NCBI GenBank assembly: GCA_034440635.1
Contig: JAOTON010002124.1
Coordinates: 1 to 64,000, forward strand
Direction: 5' to 3'
From: Lepas anatifera
Lineage: Eukaryota; Arthropoda; Thecostraca; Lepadidae
DNA: 64,000 nucleotides
Shown here piece after piece: positions 1 to 10,919 of the stretch (within the stretch, counting starts at the first letter, position 1; each line of letters begins with the position of its first letter). The position numbers and the translations under genes were made by a program. The notes beneath the pieces are model-generated. The model was not told the DNA's origin, searched no databases, and saw nothing but the letters and a program-made list of their open reading frames with translations.

Positions 1-89
1 CTGTATTTACACATAATCACGTTACAGGTTCACGTTGAACGCTTCGCCTTTCCATAAACGACCAGGATCGACTGGTTATGACGAGATAT

Positions 90-95
90 TTTATT
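90..95 (-). promoter_or_regulatory. poly(A) signal of gene A
   Basis: AATAAA on the minus strand lies 36 nt downstream of the gene A stop codon. This is the expected place for a cleavage/polyadenylation signal and supports 131 as the true end of the coding region. Confidence 0.55.
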
Positions 96-130
96 TTGTT
101 GCATTATACGGCCACCGACGCTTGGGAAAC

Positions 131-295
131 TCACGCCCTAAACTGCTGGGCCAGCTGATAAGTTGGGGCCATCCCCATCGCTTCACGGAGGTAGCGCTGA
201 GTGATGGCCTCGATCAGCAGGCGCTCATCAGCCGAGAGGGTGAGGGCCGGGTCCCCTCTTCGCCTCCTCCCGCTGTGCCCTCTGCAGGCTGATAG
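131..295 (-). CDS. gene A, terminal coding exon
   Basis: This is the last exon of an unrecognised minus-strand gene. It follows a clear acceptor (pyrimidine-rich tract ending TTTCTCAG) and encodes 54 residues before a TGA at 131-133. The protein is an arginine-rich patch followed by a helical-looking tail containing LSADERLLIEAITQRY. It begins in phase 0, matching the phase-0 end of the preceding exon at 626-844, so the last three exons join in one open frame. No domain is recognised. A poly(A) signal follows the stop. Confidence 0.55.
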   Translation of the reverse strand, partial: LSACRGHSGRRRRGDPALTLSADERLLIEAITQRYLREAMGMAPTYQLAQQFRA

Positions 296-625
296 CTGAG
301 AAACGCACAAATGCACGACTACTTAGTACAAAAACATAAATTTCCTTTGGTGAGCTGAAATGGAGGAACTCAGATAACGTAAGCAAAGCGGACACTAGGT
401 AACAAGCAACACAATTGCGAATTATAAACTTCAAATTCCTCAGCCTTGGCGGTGACAGCCTTCTGCACACAATCCGTGTATCGCCCTTGGGTGAATCCAG
501 GAGCAACTTGTCATGCACAGAACGCTTTATAAAGAAGTCTTTAGCTAACTGGATACTATAGAGCCGGACAAAAGTGTCATACACATAATGCCTTATAAAG
601 AACCCTTGTTTCAGCAGTGACTCAC

Positions 626-844
626 CCTGGCCGTACTGATCTCGCAGCCGGGTGAGGGGCCCAAGGAAAGCTGGCGGAACGGAGCCGTGATGGCCTGGTT
701 CCGCAGCCGCCAGCTGTTGTCCGCGATCCAGGTGCACAGGTGGCGGACTGCCTTAAGCAGCCGCTCACCGTTGGCAGGCCTGGAGCGGAGCTCGGCCTCG
801 ATGGTGTTGAAGATCTGGGGGAAACCATCCGTTTCTGTGACAAG
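626..844 (-). CDS. gene A, internal exon (73 codons)
   Basis: The exon is bounded by the acceptor TTTTCAATTTCAG and the donor GTGAGT. It is 219 nt long, starts and ends in phase 0, and is open throughout. The protein reads LVTETDGFPQIFNTIEAE, then a basic amphipathic stretch with a WIADNSWRLRN segment. Both neighbouring exon junctions keep this frame, which supports it as coding. I recognise no family. Shorter open frames here on other strands are shadows. Confidence 0.6.
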
Positions 845-1164
845 CTGAAATTGAAAAGTAAACCTGCCGCAATATAATATTTGCATTATAATTTAAGCAA
901 CCAATTCTATCTTTGTCTGATAACTTCATGTTTGAAAAAGACACACATACACGTATTGGCATAATATCATTACAAAATCAATGCAAATATAGAACTGTGG
1001 TGATACTTAATCAACAGAGCGTCACTCTGGTCTTCAAGATTCAGACGGCAGGGTATGCAATGGTTTCACTGTGCACTGGAGGAACAATATGGGTTCTCCT
1101 TTTAAATATAATAGTTGTCTTTGCACAGTACATGTATATGTTCAAATTATGTCTCAGTGCTCAC

Positions 1165-1281
1165 CGCCTCCTTTTTGGCCTGACTGGTGACAATATGCCG
1201 CCAGTCAGGGCGGCTGTCTAAGCCGGAGGCTCTCAACACCTGTTCCGCCCCCGCCACGTTGGCCGCCCAGGACTGGGTGTA
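1165..1281 (-). CDS. gene A, internal exon (39 codons)
   Basis: A strong acceptor (TTGTGTTTCAG) and donor (GTGAGC) bound a 117-nt exon open in phase 0. It encodes a helix-like segment starting YTQSWAANVAGAEQVL and ending in SQAKKEA. It splices in frame onto the exon at 626-844. The open frame continues upstream into the intron, so a longer translation is not meaningful there. Confidence 0.6.
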
Positions 1282-1605
1282 CTGAAACACAACACAAAGC
1301 ATCGACATCAGCAGAACATGTAAAAGATTTTTCAACGAAACCGTCGGGAAAGTTCACTGTGGTTCATGCGGTATATGAGAGGACCATTCGTGTTATTGGT
1401 TATGATACTGTTTAAGGGATAGCCATCATACAATGCTTCTGCTTTCAGTCAACGCCTTTCAGTTGCACAACAAATAACCAACAATCGTGCATGCTAGCCT
1501 CCTAAGACTTTTCATGTGGAAAATATGTATTATAGTTTGCAACTATAGTATTCTCTGTCTCTCTTGGTAAAAAGTATATCTTTACGTGTCAACAGCAAAA
1601 CTTAC

Positions 1606-1775
1606 CGTGCCAGTGTGGCGGAACAGGGGTGGTCGGCGCCATCCTCTACGATGGAGGCCCCGAGGATATCTTCTGGCCGTAGGTGGCCAGGCAGGGGGTC
1701 ACTTCCTCCTCGGGAAGCAGGCTAGCCGCCTCCCGAGATGAAACAATGGCCTGCGTACGGTAGGACATGTCACCG
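1606..1775 (-). pseudogene. gene A, exon-like block with broken frame
   Basis: The block lies between the acceptor TTTTTCAG and the donor GTAAGT. Its first part reads well in one frame (MSYRTQAIVSSREAASLLPE) and its last part in another (a stretch ending PPLFRHTGT that joins phase 0 to the next exon), so a 1-nt indel separates them. In the frame demanded by the splice phases a TGA interrupts it. Options are a real frameshift, an assembly error, alternative splicing or exon skipping. Together with the block at 2171-2246 it totals 246 nt, so skipping both keeps the frame. Confidence 0.4.
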
Positions 1776-2170
1776 CTGAAAAACCTGTATAATTTCTAGT
1801 GTTTATCTTAACATCACTCTGAACCTTCTTGTAATTTTGTTCCTAGTTCCAAATGACTAGTTTCCCTCAATCCACAATGTAAAATGCTGACGACTTAGGT
1901 AAGTATGTTTTGTTGTAACTTGCACGTCGAACGATTGGCAAACGAAATGGGCTTTAACTGGGGCCTCACAGAAGTATGTTGCTCATTTATGACCAATAAA
2001 TCAATAAACCGCATGAGCAACTGCTTATAGTTTTCTACTGTATTTATGACAAGATTATATGTTTATCATTTGTATTGCTAGTTTAGCAATTAGTTGGTCA
2101 CTGTCACATTTCTATAAATACATAAACGTAACAAGAATAGCAGGAACAAATCTAGATTCTTGGTGCTCAC

Positions 2171-2246
2171 CAGAATATCCTCGAAGGCGCTCTCATCGCA
2201 GGGGATGTAGAGACGCGCGACCGCCTCCTCCGTGAGGGCCCGTAGG
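2171..2246 (-). pseudogene. gene A, exon-like block with phase conflict
   Basis: A 76-nt block lies between an acceptor with a T-run ending GCAAAG and the donor GTGAGC. The protein-like frame reads LRALTEEAVARLYIPCDESA. The preceding exon ends in phase 0, and phase 0 here meets a TGA, so the junction conflicts with that frame. It is probably an exon of gene A, but either the sequence or my junction is wrong by an indel. Confidence 0.35.
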
Positions 2247-2763
2247 CTTTGCAAAAAAACGCGGTGATTCGTAATGCCTGCACGGGCCCGCCTACTATGT
2301 TGCTTATTTACCGGTCATAGCACTACTGATTTCTTATGATTATGTGTTTTTAGCTACGATTCATGAACGACAATTGTTCACAATTGCGGGAAACGGCTCT
2401 CCGAAGCTTCAGCGCCGACAACGATAAGTATTTAGGCGATTTGATGACAACGTCGATACGATTTTCAAACCGAATACAATTGTACAGAGAAGCAGCGTTA
2501 CATCAACGGTTACATACACTGACAAAATATAGCGCAGAAATAGCAAAAAGCTGAAAAGAAAAATACCACACTGCCATCTTTAAGGACCGAGATAATGTCT
2601 TGCATAGAACGCCTTAAAAAAGGCCCGTAATAAATGAATGTCATTGTCTCAGCAGTTGTCACGCAACTTGTATGACATAACCTGTATTTGAGCATCATGA
2701 CAGTAGTGACAGTCATTTAGATGCATGTAGACCTCGAGGGCCTGCAAGAACAGGAAAACTCAC

Positions 2764-2905
2764 CTCGTTCCGCAAGAACCGCTCCTCCCGCGGCGCATCA
2801 TCTCCGGGATGTTGTTTCCCGCAGTGATGGAGCAGGTTCTTGCGGCCCTTTGCGCCCCGCCCGAACGGCTTGTGCCCAGGGCAGCGAGGGCAGCGAACCT
2901 CAGCA
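2764..2905 (-). CDS. gene A, exon with Cys/His cluster 2
   Basis: The acceptor CTCTCCCGCAG and donor GTGAGT bound a 142-nt exon. It is in frame with the exon at 3114-3291: the split codon reconstitutes CAT. It encodes a compact Cys/His pattern, C-x2-C in VRCPRCPGHKPFGRG followed by LLHHCGKQHPG, which could bind zinc. Together with the cluster in the previous exon it suggests a nucleic-acid- or protein-binding role, but the family is not recognised. Confidence 0.6.
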
Positions 2906-3113
2906 CTGCGGGAGAGTCAAACGCAATGTCAAATTTGGAACAGGTCCAGTCATTTCAATGATTCTAGGTAATACTGGCTGCATCCAGGTTTCGTCGGAAA
3001 CATATTGGGCTGACATTTGAAAAAAATAAACAGAACAGTTTAGAAGTTGCAAAGTCATTCCGGCAGAAATTTTAACATGGTACAATCATGCTTATATTGC
3101 TGAAGCGACTCAC

Positions 3114-3291
3114 TGCTCTGGGTTTTGGGCCACGTAGAGCCGGACGGCACCCCGGTTGATGAGGTCCCTGTAGAGCCGGAACCTCTGCCGCTCTACAGGG
3201 TCGCTGCACCTCTGGGTGTGCCGCCGGGCCGTCACGCCGTCCGGGTAGGTCCTGCCGCAGTGGCAGACCACCATCCCCTTCGGCGCAGGCT
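3114..3291 (-). CDS. gene A, exon with Cys/His cluster 1
   Basis: The exon follows the acceptor TTCTGCCCTTCTGCAG and ends at the donor GTGAGT. It contains MVVCHCGRTYPDG followed by TARRHTQRC, a C-x-C ... H-x3-C arrangement like a C2HC zinc finger, then a basic RFRLYRDLI segment. It splices in frame to the next cluster. The 5' splice site of the preceding intron now lies 12.8 kb away at 16187 because a transposon sits inside that intron. Confidence 0.6.
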
Positions 3292-3474
3292 CTGCAGAAG
3301 GGCAGAACACGATCTCGTTATTACCCACACCAGGGGCGGATCCAGGAATTTTCGCTAGGGGGGCCGCAGCACTGGGGGCGCCACTTGCATGACCAGGGGG
3401 CGCCATTTTTAGTCTGGCTGGGGGCGCCCAATTTTATGTTCTATACCCATTTAAAGTATTGTTTTTGCGAACTG

Positions 3475-4200
3475 AATCAGTTGACCAGCGCCCCGTGGGC
3501 CTCTGAGCTACCTTCGCCCTGGCGGGGGGTGAACACCCCCTCTCGAACTCGGCCCCTGTGCGGGATAGCGAGAAACGCGAAAGCTGGTGGATAGTTCATA
3601 CAAATTCATGAGGAAACTACATCGGTCACTTTTTGGCTCAGGTCAATATTGAGGTCATGACAGGTAAAATGCCGCCCCGGTAGCTCAGTTGGTAGAGCGT
3701 TGGGCTCCGGCCCGCTGCTCAGAAGCATGCAGTGGCAGTGCATGTCCAGGCTTGGGATCGGTTCCCCTGAGACGCTCCGGCGCTCAAACGTTTACCCGAT
3801 GTACAGGTCGGCTGGCAACTGACTGGTGAGAGGGTGACCTGAGCGGGGCGGTCGTCTCTGTGCTTTGTGGGACGTTAAACTTTGGCTTCTAAATTAACCC
3901 TCCATTGAGGGAGTTGCTCGTTCGGGTGGTGGGGTCGGGGTTTCCGTGACAAGTCCCTTGGTGACTTTAGTGAGACTCCGACTCCAGCAGCCTTACCAGG
4001 AACAACTTGAACAAAATTTATAAAAAAATAAGTTGGCATTTTTAGCAGTTTTTGGGCTCTAGCGTCTGACAGCGTTGAGTTAGAATCATTTTGTAGGCAC
4101 TATTCGCTGTCTCTCGTCACGGCGAATCGGATAATTGTATAATGTGACCATACTAGATCCAAACACAAATGACCTGAACGCAGTTCAGGTCAAGATCACT
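3475..4200 (+). repeat. TTAA-type repeat family C, copy interrupted by a SINE
   Basis: The start (CGCCCTGGCGGGG, CTCGAACTCGGCC, GGTCAATATTGAGGTCATGA) and the part after about 4020 (CTAGCGTCTGACAGCGTTGA, CGTCACGGCGAATCGGA) match continuous segments at 61039-61480 and, inverted, at 9690-10076 and 39075-39436. Here a SINE-containing insert of about 350 bp separates the two parts. This copy lacks a clean TTAA at its left edge. Confidence 0.55.
3672..3890 (+). mobile_element. tRNA-derived SINE
   Basis: It starts with a tRNA-like A-box region (GGTAGCTCAGTTGGTAGAGCG). The body ends in TGTGGGACGTTAAAC, a tail type common in tRNA-derived SINEs of invertebrates. The B box is degenerate (GATCGGTTCCCC). 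An inverted relative of the body and downstream part is at 13880-14105. Confidence 0.6.
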
Positions 4201-5114
4201 TTTTGAACTAGCATAGTTCATATTCATATCAATCGACTTGGAATATCAATCCAAACGCAATGGTATAAACATAAAAGCTGTATCATCATTGCATGCATTG
4301 CATGTTATTGAACTAAGTCTGAAAACTGCTTAAGTAGCTCCAGATAACCTCTAAGAAGTCACAGATCCAAGATTGTAAGATGAACCTAAAAAGGGACCTA
4401 GGCTACTTTGATTTTGAGAATATGAAGGTATTATCACCTTTATCCACACAAATACAGTCCAATATCATAGGTCAACAGTCTGACCCAACTTGACCTGGTA
4501 TAGTCATGATTTATACAATTTGACCGGCAGTGACTATACAAACACTTTGGTGACAAAATAAAAGTTCTATCTTTATTTATTCAAAATTTATAGAGTAAAA
4601 CACCAAAAATGCTTATTTGACCTAAGGCGACCTGTCAAAGGTCACAAGTCAAACTTTTTGGTATCAACTTCAGAAGTGGGCTAAGAGCAAGTCGTAACCG
4701 ATGTTTCAAGCTGATTCCATCCATACTTATTGAGAAAAGCTCATTTCGTGATTTTCCCCATGTATTTACAATTGGGAGGTCATGCTCTGCACATCACTTT
4801 AGGTCACCAATATAAAAAAATCCCGGAACATATGTTGTAGCTCCTGGTGGGCCCATTATGTGGTATAAGTTTAAACTTGATCGATTAATCCTCCTTTTAG
4901 TTATGCAGTCCTAAGCATTTTTTAGGTGAATTCACTTCACCTGACCTGGTGATCTGACCTGATCTGAACTTGAGCTAAAATTTTCAGGAAAGATGTAAAA
5001 GTGATGAAGGAACAGCTAGACTAAGTTTGGTGGCGCTGCGCGCCGCCGTTTTTTGGTCACTTCGGAAAAACCCGAGGGGGTCTAAAAAGACCCCCACCCG
5101 GGCGAAGGTTAATA
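4201..5114. other. gene-free stretch inside the hAT-type element
   Basis: I see no gene. The sequence is AT-rich with scattered TGACCT/AGGTCA hexamers, as in the TTAA-type repeats nearby, and is probably decayed repeat. A short CCGAGGGGGTCTAAAAAGAC segment at about 5070 resembles the ends of those repeats. Confidence 0.4.
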
Positions 5115-5304
5115 TGGCAGGAATTGCCAGATCATGGCGTCATCCACAGGAGGAGGTTTATTTTTCACCCTAGAGGAGCATTTTAAAAATAAAAATATAG
5201 AGCTCATTGTACATTTTAAGGGAAATCATGGACGTTTTCATTTTCGGCTAAAATACTCCTTATTACACTGAATTCCTGGATTCTACCAAAGTGTCACATT
5301 CTCA
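5115..5304 (+). mobile_element. truncated copy of the 450-bp TTAA MITE
   Basis: This matches the right half of the MITE at 34753-35202 with many substitutions: TTGCCAGATC, TCATCCAC, GAGCATTTT, GAAATCATG, and the end GTGTCACATTCTCA followed by TTAA. The left half is missing. The terminal TTAA is shared with the next element. Confidence 0.6.
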
Positions 5305-6333
5305 TTAACCCTCGCCCCACCGGGGGCCATCAATGGCCCCCTAAGGTTTTTCCGGGATAGCAGAAAAACGAAGAGGCGCAGCACCGCGGTTGAGCGCTCT
5401 ACCTCTCACTGCATCATTTTACCACCATTCCTGAAATTTTTTACCCTGGGTCACCCAAGGTCAGGTCATCAGACGAGGTCAACCAAGGTCACCTCACTTC
5501 AACTTTAGAGCTCTGTAAGAGCTACATTTCAAAGTCGATCGATTTGAAACTTCCTACACTTTATGGCCCCACCGGGGTCTACAAGGTGTATATCCGGGAT
5601 TTTTCGATTTCGTGCCCTGAGGTCAGGTCACGAGGTGACCTCTCCCATTGAAAAAGCATGGGGAAAAGCTGTCTTATGATCTATAAGTCACAAAAGCGAT
5701 TGAAAATGCTCAGCTTGATCAGAAAAGCGTTCTTGGACACCCTTTCACGGATTTCAGGGGCCATATTTGCCCTTTGACCTCTCCAAGGTCATCCAAGGTC
5801 ACCAGGGGTCAACAACAGTATTTTGACAATAACTTTTGACCTGTATAAGCTAGAGCGCTGAGACAAACACCATCGTGTTTGTCTCGTCATTGGCTTTCAT
5901 TTGATATACGGCAAGGTTACTTTTTGACCTTTCGTGACCTCAGGTCATCTTAGGTCACGAGGTGACCTCTGGAGGTCAAACCACTGGCGGGAGGTCTTCA
6001 CGTTTCACATAGCGGAAAAAGGACTGACAATTTCCTATCAAATGTACTTTACCAGACCTCAATGGCTCTAATGGCATAAGAGTTATGCCCAGTTTGCTTA
6101 AGCATTGCATATTTGAGTGAAAATAGCCGATCTTGACCCAATTTGACCTTTGGAGGTCAAACCATTGACCTGAGCACTAAAACATGTGAAGTAATTACTT
6201 ACTGAATTCACGCGAGCTTTCTATTGCACTTTGCAGATTTGCGCTAAGGCCCATATTTTCGGAGTTAGAGGGGGGCCATCGATGCCCCCGGTGGGGCGAA
6301 GGTGGCGCTGGCCCCCGGTGGGGAGTGGGTTAA
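5305..6333 (+). mobile_element. TTAA-flanked family A element, copy 1
   Basis: It begins TTAACCCTCGCCCCACCGGG and ends with the complement of TTAACCCACTCCCCACCGGG. It is closely related over its full length to 24475-25508. TTAA targets and CCC-starting ends resemble non-autonomous piggyBac-type elements. There is no coding potential. I count about twenty AGGTCA/TGACCT hexamers in its 1.03 kb. Confidence 0.65.
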
Positions 6334-6894
6334 GTGCCGCCATCCGCCCATGTCAACTGGCCGGATATTTTAAAAAGACAGTCGCTTGGTTTGGCATTTT
6401 CTGAGGTGGAAAAAGTGTTGATCAAGATAGGGTGGGTACCTACAAAACAGCATGGGATACACACATTGGGGCGTCACTACGGCATTAGTAAATAGTACCG
6501 ATGCGCTTCACTTGCACTAGGCTTCTAAACATTTGCCTAAGCGCACGCAGATAACAGGGAGAAAACCAAAACCACATGTCGAGTCCCCACGACACCACTC
6601 ACTTCCGACGCCCATGGCCGCGGAGCATTTCTCCCTGCTAAAATTGCAGCCACAAAAATCCGCCGCGAAACGTCAGCCAGCGACGTGCGTGCCTGGCGGT
6701 GCAGCATCACTGCAGGCGAGACACTGCGGCGCAGCATAGAGACAGGCACTGCGTGCTACTTGACGCAGAAGTAAAAATAGAAAAAATAAGTACTTTGTGT
6801 AAAATCAAGATATCAAGGACGTATCATTTCTCTTACTTGAATTTCATGAAGCTAGTAATCATACCCGAAATTGGCACACAAAATACTTACTTCA
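6334..6894. other. no gene recognised; 3' flank of LINE
   Basis: Short open frames occur but no splice-supported exon or conserved motif is visible. The end at about 6890 meets the LINE tail. Confidence 0.35.
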
Positions 6895-9593
6895 GACAAA
6901 GACAAAGACAAAGACTTTATTCAGAGTCATCCACAGTTAAAAGAACAGTTGTGGCTATTAGGACCCTACGTCAAGCTATTAATGGTTGGGGATATAGTTA
7001 GGCGACACACTTCATACAACACAAACCAGTTAAAATCGTACATTAAGAAATAATCACTTAAAATACTACATATCGCTATTCACCCAGCGCACCACCACAC
7101 ACTCACATCGCCCTAAATCCGCTCCGCCAAGAGTTGGCGCTTGAGGGCGCGGCAGAAAATAGGCACTGGTAGCATTTTCAGGTCATTAGGCAGATCATTG
7201 TATAACAACGGACCCCGGGCTTTAAATCTGCGCTGTCCCATATTACTCCGCGAGCGCGGCACCCGAAAGTCTCCGTCCTGCCTCGTGCTGCGCTCTCGGG
7301 TAAGCCGGACCTCTTCGAATCCCAGAGCCAGCTCCTCTGGCTCCCCGAAACACACCACCTTGTGCACAAGTACAAGTGTGTGATACCTCACCAGCTCACC
7401 CGCCGACAGCCAGCCCAGGTCCTCTAACACATCCGATACGTGATCAAACTTTTTGCGACCAAAAATGACTTTTGCAGCATAGTTAATAATTTTTTGGAGC
7501 CGAATGTTATTGGTTTGGGTCCCGTTACCGAATACGCTGATGCAGTATCGGACGCGGGAGATAACCAGGGAGCTGACTATCGGGGAGATGACTCTGGGAG
7601 GCAAGCAATGTCTCAGATGTGAGAGACCACTCAAAATTCCGAAGCATTGACGCGTAAGAAGAGAAATGTGAGAGTCCCAGCTGAGGGTGCGGTCGAAGGT
7701 CAGGCCGAGGTTATTAACGTTCATAGAAGGTACTAGGTCGTGGCCGCGGAATTTGACTGTAAAATTACCAATTTGTCGAATGTTGGGAGCACTTCCTAGA
7801 AGAATGAGTTGTGTCTTGTCAGCGTTTACTTTTAATCCATTACCCCTAAACCAAACATCAAGGGAAGCCAAAGAATTTTCCATGCGTTGAATGAGGGTCT
7901 GAAATAGTGACTTTTTACCGCTGATTAGTATTTGGGTGTCATCTTCATACTGGACCACGACTGCATCCTCAGCATACAGGCTCAGGTCGTTAGCAAAGAT
8001 GCAGTTGAGCAATGGGCCGAGACAAGAACCTTGGAATACGCCCATGTTGTTAGGAAGACTAGAAGAAACTTTAGAAACACCCAGATTATCAGCTGGAAGG
8101 CTGACACTCTGGGTGTGGTGCCGAAAATATGCCGAAAACCAAGAAGTATCGATTGAATGAGCCTGGAGTTTTTCGAGTAGACGAGAGTGGTCAATCACAT
8201 CAAAACATTTACTCAAATCGAGGAGACAGAGGAGGGACACCTCTCCACGATCGTTAGCAGAAAGGATGTGATCGGTGATGGATACCAGCGCGCTTTCACA
8301 TGAGTGACGAGGGCGAAATCCGTGCTGACTGGAGGCAAGGAGGTGATTTTCGGAGAGGTAAGCATAGAGCTGCTGATGCACAGCACGCTCTAGGATTTTC
8401 GTGACGGTAGGGATGATGCTGATAGGACGGAAACTAGAGGGATCGGAGGAATCACCGGATTTGAAGATGGGATGCACTAGGGAGTGTTTCCAGGAGCCTG
8501 GGATTTCACAAGTAAGGATTGAGCTGTTGATCAAGTGGAGAAGTGCTGGGCCCTGGGACTCGAAGACCAGACGGATGATGCGCATACTTATACCATCACT
8601 GGCACTGGAGTTGGAGGATCCCCTGCCGAAAACAATCGCTTGCAGCTCGTCCAGGGTGATGAGCCGGAGGGTAAAGGCGCAGGAGCCAACGCGCGGCAGC
8701 CGACACGCCACCAATGGAAGAAATCCCATAGCGGTGACCTCAGCTGCCACGCGCGGACCGACCCCGACGAAAAACCGGTTCAGCTCATCAGCTGTAGCAT
8801 CTGGAATCACCCGGGCGCCACCCTTTTTGCCACCAATCACCCTATCCACACACCTCCACACGCCTCTGCTACCCTCCTCCCTCAACCGCCTCTGCACATC
8901 ATCCCGCATGTCGCGTCGCATTGCCCCCATCACCTGGCGATTCAGGCCACGATACACCTCAGAACGGTGGCCGCCGGTTGCCAGCGCCGCCCTGCGACGG
9001 GCCATTAAACCAATGGTCAGGTCTGACACCACGGGCGCGTTCGGATTGCGGATACGCAGAGTTCTTACAGGTGCATGGCGATTGAGAACGGACATCAAAT
9101 TCCTCACGAAAACACTCCATTTTTCATCAATACTGTTCAAGGCAAAAACTCCGGACCAATTAATACACATCAAATCGAAATTAAGGCTGACGGCGTCAAT
9201 GCGACGGAGACAGCGGGCCTGAACAAAAGTAGGCTTTGGACGGCACCGCGACACGTTGAGCTGAGCACGTATAAATGAATGGGGACTGTAATGACAAAAT
9301 TTGGTGCCAAAACGAGTAACTAGGTCAGGGCTATTGGTCATAATAACATCCAAACATGATCCAGCGGGGCGATACGTAGGCTGATTGATACACTGGTGTA
9401 AAGTATAGTCCCTTAAAAAGTTCACCAGATAGCGTTTTGCACGATTGGCCAGAGGTTTCAAAACGTCACAATTGATATCACCAAAAATCACAATTTTCGC
9501 AGAAGGGTGAGCCAAGATAACATTCTGATATTCCAGTTCCAGGTGGTCGAAATCGGCACGAAGTCAGCATCACCGTGACGCGGCGGGCGATTC
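6895..9593 (-). mobile_element. 5'-truncated non-LTR retrotransposon (CR1/L2-like, Jockey superfamily)
   Basis: The minus-strand element carries one long open frame encoding the C-terminal end of an AP-endonuclease and a reverse transcriptase. Its 3' end shows AATAAA followed by a short tandem tail of the type (GTCTTT)n at about 6895-6915, typical of LINEs that end in a simple repeat. The 5' end is truncated: the endonuclease N-terminus is absent and a stop occurs in frame near 9571. It lies inside the hAT-type element. Confidence 0.8.
7113..9515 (-). pseudogene. LINE ORF2-like protein: endonuclease tail plus reverse transcriptase
   Basis: About 800 residues are open. Residues 1-100 hold the endonuclease end (GDINCD near residue 12, SCLDVIMTN near 50). 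Reverse transcriptase motifs follow: WKHSLVHPIFKSGD, FRPISIIPTVTKILE, SQHGFRPRHSCESAL, LLDLSKCFDVIDH, then the catalytic box at about 523-526. That box reads YEDD rather than the usual Y/F-A-D-D. The C-terminal part contains GLTFDRTLSWDSHI and a basic tail. The expected role is target-primed reverse transcription. The lost N-terminus and the YEDD change make this copy probably inactive. The frame continues some 50 nt upstream of the coordinate given. Confidence 0.85.
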
Positions 9594-9689
9594 AGGTAAG
9601 ATCACCAATTATTAATTTATCCTATCCACCTCTCACTTCGTAGCTGATGCCTCTTATGAAATATTAGATGCTTATTATATGTAAATACC

Positions 9690-10076
9690 CAGATTTTTTG
9701 CCATTCCATGAAATCGGGTCAGGTCATTTTTGTGTTTTGACCTAGCACAGTAATATCATACATCATTCGATTTTCCATGACGAGAGAAAGAGAATAGTGC
9801 CTAAAAATGATCCTGCTCAACTCTGTCAGACGCTAGAGTCCAAAACCTGCAAAAACTGTACTCTAAAATGCAACTTCTTTGACCTGTCATGACCTCAATA
9901 TTGGTCTCAGCCAAAAAGTGGCTGATGTAGTTTCTTCATGAATTTTGATGGGCTATCCACTAGCGTTCGCGTTTTTTTTTTGCTATCCCGCATAGGAGCT
10001 GAGTTTGAGGGGGTGTTTGAGACCCCCAACCCACCCTGGCGAAGATGGCTCGCAGGCCCTCCCGGGTGGGTGTTAA
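9690..10076 (-). repeat. TTAA-type repeat family C, inverted copy
   Basis: This is the reverse complement of the family seen at 3475-4200 and 61039-61480: it contains GACCTCAATATTGG, TTTCTTCATGAATTTTGATG and GCTATCCCGCATAGGAGC. It ends CCCGGGTGGGTGTTAA, so its terminus abuts TTAA. Confidence 0.6.
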
Positions 10077-10919
10077 TGAAAATGCCTCGGCACACAATCT
10101 AACTTTTTCCCATTATGATCGTTGCAATGCAGCCAAATTACATAACTTCACTCACTGAACTGGCTTACTATCGCATTCAACTCGGTCAGGATCGTGGTGA
10201 CCGGTCAAACTCAGTTTGTACCTCGGTACTTATATGCCCCACACGGTAGGGGGTGGTTAAGACCAAGAGTTGTCGGTCTTATGGACGAGCCAGTCCTTGG
10301 ACTAGGTGATGATAAAATCGTTGCCAACATTTTGCTAAGCAGAACAAGTCCAATAGGTGATAAAAGTATCTTATGTATGAAGATTTTGTGAAATATACAT
10401 TTTATTCGCCTGCGTAGGTTTAAGTCAATGAAGAGGCTCGGCATGTGATAAATTATGACATCACATGCTTACGTCATGATCCAGCCGAATCGTCGGATGA
10501 CTGTGCCTTTTACGTTAAGGGCCTTGGTCTGGACACAGCCTTTCAATAGTGGCACTGCCAGAAAAAACACCTCGGAAAATGAGTAAATGATCGAAGTCAA
10601 CAGCTTACAGGGTTATCAGTAGATCCGAAATGTTTTTTTTACAAATTCAAGGGTTATTTGTCTACGTGCTCAAAATTTGCTTCACAAGAAACATTATTTT
10701 TACCAGTTCGCTATATTGCATTGTAACATGTTCTCGTCGCAATAGACAACACAACCACATATCGGACGGGCACACGACCACACATCGGATGGGCATGAAC
10801 GCGCCCTGGGGGATCCTGCTTGGTAATGGAGCAAAATGACACCGATGGATACCCAAAACAAACACTAAAAGAACTCGGGGCAATTTTTACCACTCAGAGC
10901 TGAGAGCTGGCCATGTCGC
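10077..10919. other. no gene recognised
   Basis: Only short shadow-like open frames occur. There are no splice-bounded coding blocks and no recognised repeat. Confidence 0.35.

Noticed and set aside
7141..9278. Plus-strand open frames opposite the LINE, including one of 273 codons
   Set aside because: Antisense shadows of the reverse transcriptase frame, without motifs of their own.
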